Shown one piece after another: positions 1-7,600 of a DNA stretch of 9,245 nt (position 1 is its first letter; each line of letters starts with the position of its first letter). Under the pieces are notes generated by a model. It made no database searches and had not been told where the DNA came from. It saw only the letters and a program-made list of their open reading frames with translations. Origin of the DNA: Bacteroidales bacterium (lineage in GTDB: Bacteria > Bacteroidota > Bacteroidia > Bacteroidales > UBA1556); the NCBI GenBank assembly GCA_029935325.1, contig JAOZKO010000093.1, forward strand, positions 1 through 9,245. Reading direction: 5' to 3'. A program made the position numbers and the translations under genes.

Positions 1-203
1 TTAGTAGTAAATTGAAAATTAATAGTTTCAAAATCCCAAACTACGCATAGCCAAAACGTTGGCATTCATTAAGATACAGGCGAAAGAATACAGTTAATAA
101 TTATATTTTTCAAGGGTTAAAACCAGAAATAAATGGACATTGAAATAAAGGAAGTAGAAATCTTTTAACAAAGTTTAAAACCAATATTTCCATGCTTTTG
201 TAT

Positions 204-211
204 TACTTTTG
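204..211 (+). promoter_or_regulatory. candidate Bacteroidota -7 promoter element upstream of relA-like gene
   Basis: TACTTTTG matches the Bacteroidetes sigma-A -7 consensus TAnnTTTG at every fixed position. It lies 27 bp before the TTG codon at 238 and 60 bp before the ATG at 271. No TTG/TTTG -33 element is seen at the usual spacing of about 19 bp, so this rests on the -7 match alone. In such AT-rich DNA a chance match is quite possible. Confidence 0.35.
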
Positions 212-237
212 ATTACTGAAATACTAATACTTAAAAA

Positions 238-2379
238 TTGGCAGTAGAATTATTCAAATATCTGATAAAAATGCAGGGTGGAGAGAAACATATCTCTACT
301 ACTGAGGCTATTATAAAAGCTTGGGCTAGTAAAAAAGCTATTTCATCTCCCATTAAAGGTTTAGACAGTTATCAGTATTCTTTACGTATATTAGATATTC
401 TAAAAAATGAATTGAACGTATATAGCACAAGCCTTAATGCAGCAGCTTTAGGATTATACTGTTACTTTTATGATGAGAAAATCAAGGATTTGGATTCGGT
501 AATTGATAAAATTGCTGAAGACTATCTATTAGTGAGTCGGCTCCCAAAGCGTAATATTGCAAAGCAAGCTAATGATTATAGGAGTATGCTGCTTAATGTT
601 GCTGGAGATTTGCGTGCTGTATTAATTAGTCTTGCCGAAAGCATCCTAGCTCTTAGATATTATCAAAAAGTTCCAGAAGCGCAACAGCAGACAATACTTG
701 ATTTAAATAAGCATGTATATATTCCTGTTGCTCACCGACTTGGTTTTTATAAAATTAAATCAGGCATGGAAGATTTAGTTTTATTATATGAGCAGCCAGA
801 GGCTTATCATGAAATAAAAAGCAAGCTAAAGGAAACAGAGAAAGATAGGGAGAAACTAATCTCAGGATTTATTAAACCAATTAATGGTGAGCTTAAGGCT
901 CATGGATTAAAGTTTCAGATAAAGGGAAGAACAAAAAGTATTTTTTCCATTTATTCAAAAATCACAAGCCAAAAGACTAGCTTCGAGAATGTTTTTGATT
1001 TATGGGCAATCCGAATAATTATTGATAGTCAGGAGAAGGACGAAAAAGCAGATTGCTGGCATGCTTATTCTGTTGTAACAAATTTATATACTCCAAGTCT
1101 TGCCCGACTAAGAGATTGGATAAGTGTTCCTCGAGAAAATGGTTACGAATCGCTGCATATAACTGTTGCCACTGAAAATATTAATTGGGTTGAGGTTCAG
1201 ATTCGGACATTAAGAATGGATGATAATGCCGAAAATGGAATGGCGGCACATTGGCGATATAAAGGGGGTAAGAGCCGACATAATATCGATTTTTGGTTAG
1301 ATAATATTAAAAAAGCCCTGGAGCAGAAGGATGAATTGCTGGGGGAAGAAGATTTTAGAACAGGGAAATTTACAACGGAATTATTTGCCTTTACCCCACA
1401 AGGGGACTTGAAAAAGTTGAATATTGGCGCATCTGTTTTGGATTTTGCTTTTGCTATACATACTGAAGTAGGATCCAAATGTGTTGGCGGAATAGTAAAT
1501 GGCAAAAATGTAGGGATGAAGCATCTTCTACGTAATGGAGATCAGGTAAATATACTTACTTCTAAAAACCAAAAACCTAGCTTGGATTGGTTAAATATTG
1601 TTTCATCAACAAGGGCGAAAAATAGAATAAGAAAAGCAATTGATGTTCAAGGAAAGCATGATGCTGAACAAGGAAAAGAAGTATTATTGCGTCGATTGAA
1701 AAATTGGAAGCTTAGCTTTAATCAAGATGTATTGGAAAAACTTGCATCGCATTTTGATTTTAAAAGTATTGGTGATTTATACCGAGCGATATATCTGCAA
1801 AAGTTGGATTTACTAGATATAAAAAGAGTTCTGACAGCAAAGGAAGAGAAGACAGTGGATATGTCTTCTCAGAATTTGGATTTATCAGAAGCGATACCAG
1901 AGCATTTGCCGGAGTCGGAAGATGAGCCCACAGATATACTAGTTATTGATCAGCTTGATAATATAAACTTCTCGTTGGCAAAATGTTGCCATCCAATACC
2001 TGGTGATAAAATTTTTGGCTTTGTGACTGTCTCAAAAGGCATTAGTATTCATCGGTCAAATTGCCCTAATGCTAGCGATATGAAGCAGCGTTACCCATAT
2101 AGGATTATCTCTACTTTATGGAAAGCCAAAAAGGAAAAGAGTAATTTTAGGGCTGAATTATTTGTGAAAGGCATTGATAATACTGGTATTTATGGAGAAA
2201 TAAGCACATTGATTAGCCATCAGTTGGGAATACATATCTTAAGTATTAATCTTAATAGCAATGGAAATGAATTTCAGGGAAAATTAGTAATAAAGATATT
2301 TGACCTTGAGCAGCTTGAAATAATAATTAAAAGCATTTCGGAACTTAGAGGCGTGATTGAAGTTTATCGGTTTGCTTAG
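238..2379 (+). CDS. relA: RelA/SpoT-family (p)ppGpp synthetase with degenerate HD hydrolase domain
   Basis: Probable GTP/GDP pyrophosphokinase making (p)ppGpp from ATP and GTP/GDP in the stringent response; cytoplasmic and ribosome-associated in this family. The protein is 713 aa, close to usual long-RSH length. Domain order: N-terminal HD-like helical region (about 15-165), synthetase (about 205-345), TGS (about 379-441), helical domain, Cys-containing conserved domain (about 575-620) and C-terminal ACT (about 636-712). Synthetase motifs look intact: GRTKSIFSIY (230-239), FDLWAIRI with the catalytic Asp at 254, NGYESLH (301-307) and VEVQIRT with the Glu at 319. The Cys motif AKCCHP (581-586) and SNCPN (607-611) are present. 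The hydrolase signature is lost: the expected HD-x-x-ED stretch reads ALGLYCYFYDE (70-80), and the usual KLADRLHNMRT reads SLAESILALR (131-140). Synthesis without hydrolysis is inferred. Start: TTG at 238 directly follows an in-frame stop at 232-234; ATG at 271 is the likelier alternative and would remove 11 residues. No Shine-Dalgarno separates them. Confidence 0.93.
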   Translation: MAVELFKYLIKMQGGEKHISTTEAIIKAWASKKAISSPIKGLDSYQYSLRILDILKNELNVYSTSLNAAALGLYCYFYDEKIKDLDSVIDKIAEDYLLVSRLPKRNIAKQANDYRSMLLNVAGDLRAVLISLAESILALRYYQKVPEAQQQTILDLNKHVYIPVAHRLGFYKIKSGMEDLVLLYEQPEAYHEIKSKLKETEKDREKLISGFIKPINGELKAHGLKFQIKGRTKSIFSIYSKITSQKTSFENVFDLWAIRIIIDSQEKDEKADCWHAYSVVTNLYTPSLARLRDWISVPRENGYESLHITVATENINWVEVQIRTLRMDDNAENGMAAHWRYKGGKSRHNIDFWLDNIKKALEQKDELLGEEDFRTGKFTTELFAFTPQGDLKKLNIGASVLDFAFAIHTEVGSKCVGGIVNGKNVGMKHLLRNGDQVNILTSKNQKPSLDWLNIVSSTRAKNRIRKAIDVQGKHDAEQGKEVLLRRLKNWKLSFNQDVLEKLASHFDFKSIGDLYRAIYLQKLDLLDIKRVLTAKEEKTVDMSSQNLDLSEAIPEHLPESEDEPTDILVIDQLDNINFSLAKCCHPIPGDKIFGFVTVSKGISIHRSNCPNASDMKQRYPYRIISTLWKAKKEKSNFRAELFVKGIDNTGIYGEISTLISHQLGIHILSINLNSNGNEFQGKLVIKIFDLEQLEIIIKSISELRGVIEVYRFA

Positions 2380-2431
2380 GGATTGTGTGCAAGTTCAGTA
2401 ATGTCAATTATAAAGAAAAATCACTAATTAT

Positions 2432-2487
2432 CACATTATTCCTAGGATAAATGTGAATATCATCACATTATTCATAGGAATAATGTG
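2432..2487. repeat. tandem pair of 24-bp palindromes, 32-bp period
   Basis: Palindrome 1 (2432-2455) runs CACATT-AT-TCCTAGGA-TA-AATGTG and matches its own reverse complement at 20 of 24 positions. Palindrome 2 (2464-2487) has perfect 10-bp arms, CACATTATTC and GAATAATGTG, around the 4-base centre ATAG. An 8-bp spacer separates them, giving start-to-start spacing of 32 bp. A further CACAT half-site begins at 2496, again 32 bp on, but its right arm is lost. Each copy is preceded by AT, giving ATCACAT three times. As RNA each palindrome can form a hairpin on either strand. There is no following T-tract, so a standard intrinsic terminator is not clearly supported. Possible roles are a bidirectional 3'-end hairpin, a tandem protein-binding site, or a palindromic mobile repeat. 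Confidence 0.8.
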
Positions 2488-2537
2488 GGAAACATCACAT
2501 AATTGGCATGAATAAAATAAACTCTTGGCTTAGTTAA

Positions 2538-2635
2538 TACTCCGTTAATGTTTTATATAAATCACACAGTCAGGCGATTACGGCTTTATGCAATAATGTA
2601 TAATATTCACAAAATCAACACTTTGCGTCTTGGCG
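2538..2635 (+). repeat. dispersed intergenic repeat, copy 1 (about 98 bp)
   Basis: Direct-orientation partner of 9139-9236. The two align without gaps over 98 positions with 10 differences by hand count; the first 31 bases, starting TACTCCGTTAATG, are identical. It ends in CTTTGCGTCTTGGCG, a degenerate octamer repeat of the CTTNGCGN kind. Within the unit, CCGTTAAT (2543-2550) and ATTACGG (2577-2583) form an imperfect inverted repeat around about 26 bases, conserved in both copies. There is no ORF, so this is a non-coding dispersed element, not an intact insertion sequence. From memory, CTTTGCGCCTTNGCGTCTTTGCG-like strings are common between genes in Bacteroidota genomes; I could not verify this here. 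Confidence 0.85.
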
Positions 2636-2681
2636 AGAAACAAAAACTCAACGAACTATTGTTAGTATAATTTGGTATTAC

Positions 2682-4499
2682 CTAAACTATCCCCATTTTC
2701 TTCAAAAGAAAACTAGCATTCATATTCTGTGCTATTCCAGGTCGGATTTTATAATCAAAAGATAATTGGTCGTTAATAATGTCAACTTCAAAACATTGAT
2801 TCTCGATGCTTTCACCATATTCATCACTGAGTTTTCCTAGCGATAAATCGTGAGTAGCAATTACTCCAACTGTTTGTAATTTAATTAATTGCTGAAGTAA
2901 CGCTCGAGAACCTTCTTCTTTGTCTTTAGAATTTGTTCCTTTGAGTATTTCATCAAGTAGCACAAATAGTTTCTCACCATCACGCAATCTGTTTACTATC
3001 ATTTGTAGTCTTTTTATCTCTGCATAAAAGTAAGATTCGCTTTTCATAAGCGAGTCAGTAGTACGCAGGCTACTCATAATCTGAATTGGATAAAAAGTCA
3101 TTGACTTTGCATGAACAGCAGTGCCTAGCATTGCTAATAGTAAATTGCTTCCTACTGTTCGCAAATATGTGCTTTTACCAGCCATATTTGCTCCAGTAAT
3201 TACTTTCAGATAGGGGATTTTGCTTACAATAAAATCATTAGAAACACATTCCAAGGTTTTCATTAACGGATGTCGTAATTCTGAAAGATGCCACTTATCT
3301 GTATCTGATATTTCTGGAATTACCCATTGTGGATGATTATAATTATTATTTGCCAGGCTAATAAGAGCATCCATTTGTGCAATAATATCAAACCATTGAT
3401 CAAGCTTTTTTATATTCCTATTTTGCCATGCTTCAATTCTATAAACTTGGCGAATATCCCAAATAAAAATCGCATTTAATAAGATCCCTGCAAAAACGTT
3501 TAATCGAGAATCTAAGGCTGATAATATTTTCGATAATTCCTTTACTACACCCGATGCTTTTTGTTTATTTGATTTAAGATTTTGCTGTAGCTGCTGCAGT
3601 AAATTTGTATTAAATTCCTGGTTTTCCATTAAGCTAAACAGCTTAACATATTTCTCCAAGAGAGCAGTTCGCTTACTTAATTTTTGATGAATCTTATGAA
3701 TCTTTGGAGTGTAAATACCAACAAAACCTAATGTGAGTATTAATAGTGCAGCGAGCATTTTACCACTAAGAATATCAAAAGAAAAAAGCCCAATTGCTCC
3801 AATATTTATAATTGGTATAAGGTAAATTAATATTTTGAAAATTAGTTTCGGAAAAAATAAATTTAATTGATTCTTCCATTGGCTGAGAAACTCATATTCG
3901 GAATTGCTTTCTTTAACCGATAGTCCATTTGTTCTAAAAAACTGTCGAAATTCCAGAAGCGGCTCCAGCTCCTTTACGGCATTTTGTCTTTCAAGTATTT
4001 CATTACTAGACAATAGAGGTGTATTAAACCAATTTGCTAATTTTCGAGCACCAAAAGAAGTGGATGTTCTATTTAGCATTTGAAAAAGCGAATCTTTACC
4101 GAAAACATCTAAGTCTAAGGAAAAGTCATGTGCAGGGATTTCAAATTCAGAACCTTCAGCAAAGGCTGAATAATCACCTTTTAATGCTTGTATCTCTTCT
4201 TTGTTAATCTGGATTATTCGCTTTAGAAAATTCCTTTTTGTAAATAGTTTAGCATGGTATTTCATTAAAAACAGAAATATTACTAGTAGCAAAAATGAGA
4301 CTATCCAGAAGTCGATATGTCCGTTCCTAAAAGATAGGTAAACAAAAAATGCTAGTAAAATAAAAACAGCAAGCCTAATTACAGAAACCCAAAGGCTTTG
4401 TTTATCAATTTTCTGCTTTTCAGTGCTATAACTTTGTATTAAATCCTGATACTGTTGATGCAATTGCTCAGTACCAATTCCCTTTAGTTCTTTATTCAT
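2682..4499 (-). CDS. membrane-anchored MutS-family ATPase (MutS core and domain V, no mismatch-recognition domain)
   Basis: A 605-aa MutS-related P-loop ATPase. The C-terminal ATPase domain (about 400-605) has a Walker A-like GANMAGKST (436-444; canonical MutS has GPNMGGKST), the DSLMKSESYFYAEIKRLQ signature region (482-499), Walker B LFVLLDE with the Asp-Glu pair at 516-517 followed by KGTNS, and ATHD (548-551). A MutS core-like start is visible at about 127-162 (LDLDVFGKDSLFQMLNRT onward to NTPLL). Four hydrophobic segments look transmembrane: about 36-56, 63-80, 219-240 and 247-264. The N-terminal mismatch-binding domain with its Phe-x-Glu motif and the connector domain of true MutS are absent, and at 605 aa it is well short of the roughly 850 aa of MutS. 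Canonical mismatch repair is therefore unlikely; a membrane-localised DNA or nucleotide-driven function is inferred and its substrate is unknown. Automatic pipelines would probably call it 'DNA mismatch repair protein MutS'. It is the last of three minus-strand genes, 118 bp after the C25 protease gene. Confidence 0.88.
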   Translation of the reverse strand: MNKELKGIGTEQLHQQYQDLIQSYSTEKQKIDKQSLWVSVIRLAVFILLAFFVYLSFRNGHIDFWIVSFLLLVIFLFLMKYHAKLFTKRNFLKRIIQINKEEIQALKGDYSAFAEGSEFEIPAHDFSLDLDVFGKDSLFQMLNRTSTSFGARKLANWFNTPLLSSNEILERQNAVKELEPLLEFRQFFRTNGLSVKESNSEYEFLSQWKNQLNLFFPKLIFKILIYLIPIINIGAIGLFSFDILSGKMLAALLILTLGFVGIYTPKIHKIHQKLSKRTALLEKYVKLFSLMENQEFNTNLLQQLQQNLKSNKQKASGVVKELSKILSALDSRLNVFAGILLNAIFIWDIRQVYRIEAWQNRNIKKLDQWFDIIAQMDALISLANNNYNHPQWVIPEISDTDKWHLSELRHPLMKTLECVSNDFIVSKIPYLKVITGANMAGKSTYLRTVGSNLLLAMLGTAVHAKSMTFYPIQIMSSLRTTDSLMKSESYFYAEIKRLQMIVNRLRDGEKLFVLLDEILKGTNSKDKEEGSRALLQQLIKLQTVGVIATHDLSLGKLSDEYGESIENQCFEVDIINDQLSFDYKIRPGIAQNMNASFLLKKMGIV

Positions 4500-4521
4500 A
4501 AATTTGTTTTCGCTCTTTGTC

Positions 4522-4529
4522 CAAAGATT
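4522..4529 (-). promoter_or_regulatory. weak candidate -7 element for the MutS-like gene
   Basis: On the minus strand this reads AATCTTTG, one mismatch from TAnnTTTG, 22 bp before the ATG at 4499. No -33 TTG is seen upstream. Readthrough from the protease gene is an alternative source of transcription. Confidence 0.2.
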
Positions 4530-4569
4530 ATTCTCCCCCTAAGGCATTATTAAGAAACGCCTAAGATAT

Positions 4570-4592
4570 GAAGCAATTAACCATATTGCTTT
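4570..4592 (-). terminator. possible hairpin terminator after the C25 protease gene
   Basis: AAGCAAT (4571-4577) pairs perfectly with ATTGCTT (4585-4591) around a 7-base loop, with a G-T pair extending it to 8 bp. It lies 25 bp downstream of the protease stop codon on the minus strand. The stem is AT-rich and is followed by CATATCTT rather than a proper T-run, so it may be only a weak terminator or a 3'-end structure. Confidence 0.35.
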
Positions 4593-4617
4593 CAAATCCG
4601 TTATCAATAAAATAAGT

Positions 4618-7600
4618 TTATTTTACAATTAATTTCTGAAAGTACTGTTGCTTATCAAAACTAATCTGAATAAAATAAATTCCTGATGAAAGATTACTAA
4701 CATCAAGGCTAATATTGTTTTGGCCAGAGTATAGTGTTCCGTGATTTGTTTCACCACCAATACTTTGTCCCAATTGATTATAAATAGATGTGCTTAAGTT
4801 ACCGTTTTCACTCAAATTCAAACTAATATTAACTTTATCAGTAGTTGGATTTGGCCATAATTGAATACTGTTTAATAATTCATCTTCAATACATTTAACA
4901 CTACTCCATGCATCAGTTGGTGGAAATTTAATATAGTCGATCCAAGCAGCATCTTCCAGTTCTGCCAAATAATAGTCTTTAATATATGCCCATTCAAATG
5001 TATGAACGCCTGCGGAAACAGCGAAGCTAAACTTCTCCCAATCCTCATTTCCCGACCATTTGTCTTGAGCGATTCCATCTATAAAGAACAATAAATTATC
5101 ATAATTTGTTTCACAAGAAACCTTGCGATAGAAACTAATGCTATCATTTGCTAATACATTTATAGTAACAGACATAGAACTAGTATCCTCATCAGTAATT
5201 AAAGAAGAGGAACGTGATGAATATTGCCCTTCATATATCTCGGTAGAATCAATAGCCCAATCCAAATTATTGATACTCTGCCAAATAAATTTTGAAAAGT
5301 CTCCTGTTTCAAAATCCTCATCAACTACACCTATAAGCTGGGGTATAGCTTTGTTCTCGGTATAAGCCTGGCTCACATAATCAAATGTAAACGGAATATA
5401 GTTACCATTACTTAGTTGTGCATCAAACTGAACCGAAAACTCAGCCCAAACTTGTGAATTAGGATGGAGAGTATCGGCCGTAAAATTACTAGCTACTACA
5501 GCTAAATTATTATGTGATGTGTAATTGCAAATAAGGTTAATTGCATCTCGGGAACCAGAATTTTTTAATAGAACACGAATTACAACGTTTTCACCTGCTT
5601 CAATCAGTCCATTATTATTTCCGTTTGCACTATCATCAATTTCGCTACTTATAATTTCAATTTTGGGTGCAAATAATGGAATATATATAGGTGTTGTCCA
5701 CTGTGCACCGCTTGTGTCATGAGTGATGATATTTAGATTTACTATATGTTGATCTATTGCATTTGCTATAATGCTAATCTCGAAAATACTATCGAAAAGT
5801 AAAGTGTCGAAAGCGGAGATAGCGCCCATATTAGCAAGGCTATCTATTATAACAATTTGTGTATCGTTTGACTGTAAAACAGCAGATGTCATTCCTGCCA
5901 TAAATTGTGTAAGGTTGGTAAATTCAACATCTAATTTCAGATTTTCGCCAAAGTCAGCAATGCCGTTATTATTCTCTTGGGAATCATCAATTATTAAATC
6001 AGAACTAATAACATAAGGACCTGTGGCAGCTCCTCCAATAACAGTATTAAAATATGGAGCATGGTTTTGTGCTGTAATAACTATATCCATTATTCCTAGT
6101 GTGCTGAATGAGCCTAATTGTAGATTTGCAACACCATTGGAGTCAGCAATTGCACTAGATATTAATTGACTATTCTGCGATAAAGCTACCTGTGCAAAAG
6201 GAATAGTATTCACTTGAAAATTAGTCCAAGCAGTTTGAATAAAAGGCACATAGCTAGCAGTAATTGGGTCTGGAATTTTAAGATAAGCCATTAATGATGG
6301 ATCACCCATCACGTGATATAACTCCCAATAAAGGCGAATTGAACTTCCACTTTGGGTTACGGCAAGATTTCCTGCTGTAATATACTGTGATGAGCTCATT
6401 GCCCAATCAGCAAAAGGCTCGCCATGCGAATGAAACATTCTATCATACAATCCTGAGCCAGTACTATTATATGTTGGATTTGCACTAATTGTTCCTAATC
6501 CAACCGCCCAATAATAATCCTCATCCCAATAGGTATTATGACTAGCTCCAATATAACCAATCGCACCTTTATTATTTGCTCTAAGTAAAGCCTCTCCAAA
6601 ACATACATTTTGACTAAACTGATTTGTAATACATGCATTTCCAATCATTAGTGGATATTTTCCTTGATTGGTCATACTTGACACATGAGTAGTATTGAAA
6701 CTAGGATCAGCCCAGCCCATATACGATCCATGAGCAGTATAATTAGCAATACTACATCCTGAATCAATTTGCTGTCTTATTTCTGCATCCTTATTATATG
6801 AACCATTTACATATAAATATGATTTGCAATTAGTTGAATTGCTTGTATTAAAATAATTAGATGTACCATAATTTATTTGACCATCACCCCAGGTAGAACC
6901 GTGGGATGCATCGTGACCTGCTATCAAAACGGAGTTTCCTAAAAATGAAGGGTCAGGCATACTATAAGTTTCGTATTCAATTGTTTTATTAATCTGTGGG
7001 TTTAGCTCTGATGTGTCATTTGCTGAAAAGCGACCATACATCATTTCTGGAAATTCGTCATTGGTAAACTCACAATAATATAAGTCTGTAAATAAACCCG
7101 TGAATGCAATCCCTGGCCATGCGGGCATTTGTGCAATATCTCCCACAAAAAGAACATAGACTGGTGCAGGATCATTGGCTGTAGCATTTGTATATAATGT
7201 TTGCAAATAAGTTTTTATGGATTGCAAGCTATTTCCCACTGCTGTATCTTGAGTATAGGCCTCAATAACTTTAAATCCCTTCTTTTCTTTCCATCTAACA
7301 AATGGCTGAAGTGCTTGCTTAAACATAGAGTCAGAAACAATTACATATTTCAGTGGATATTTATTTGCAGTGCTAGCAATTGCAACAGCATAAGCTTCAC
7401 CATTTATTAGCCTATTGTTTAAGGTCTGAAAGTATGGTGAATAAAATCTTTGCTTATCCTCCATTAGTTGTTGCGAATTATAATTAGCAATTTGAACTTC
7501 TATTTCCAATTCCTCAACTATTTCAATGGTATTATCTACAGGATTATAGCTTATTGGACTAATCTCTAGCCGAGCAATAGATGTAGCTCTCATTTTTCCT

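Larger units (their letters stand above)
2380..2681. other. 302-bp convergent intergenic region, non-coding
   Basis: This lies between the 3' ends of the relA-like gene (plus) and the MutS-like gene (minus), so neither gene needs a promoter here. I see no credible ORF. It holds a pair of 24-bp palindromes (2432-2487) with a third half-copy at about 2496, then one copy of a dispersed repeat (2538-2635), then about 46 bp of unremarkable AT-rich sequence. No classical GC-stem plus U-tract terminator is visible for either gene. The palindromes could act as hairpin terminators or 3'-end stabilisers for one or both transcripts. Confidence 0.75.

Noticed and set aside
12..31. TTGAAA / TTTCAA inverted repeat near the left edge
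   Set aside because: A 6-bp AT-rich match in AT-rich DNA with nothing else to support a function.
50..63. Small hairpin GCCAA-AACG-TTGGC in the left leader
   Set aside because: A 5-bp stem with a 4-base loop and no T-run on either side; too weak to call a terminator, and no gene ending near it can be seen in the window.
1197..1505. 102-aa minus-strand ORF inside the relA-like gene
   Set aside because: It lies wholly antisense to well-conserved synthetase and TGS coding sequence and its product has no recognisable domain, so it is a frame shadow.
2432..2500. CRISPR-like array (CACATTATT recurring every 32 bp)
   Set aside because: There are only two and a half units, each largely palindromic over its length, with an 8-bp spacer. 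There are no unique spacers of 25-40 bp and no cas genes.
2538..2635. Repeat as the end of an insertion sequence
   Set aside because: No transposase fragment, terminal inverted repeat or target duplication is visible at either copy; the segment between the copies holds ordinary chromosomal genes, so a composite transposon is not supported.
4539..4565. Inverted repeat CTAAGGC / GCCTAAG upstream of the MutS-like gene
   Set aside because: The arms pair at only 6 of 7 positions across a 13-base loop with no T-tract; this is expected by chance in such sequence.
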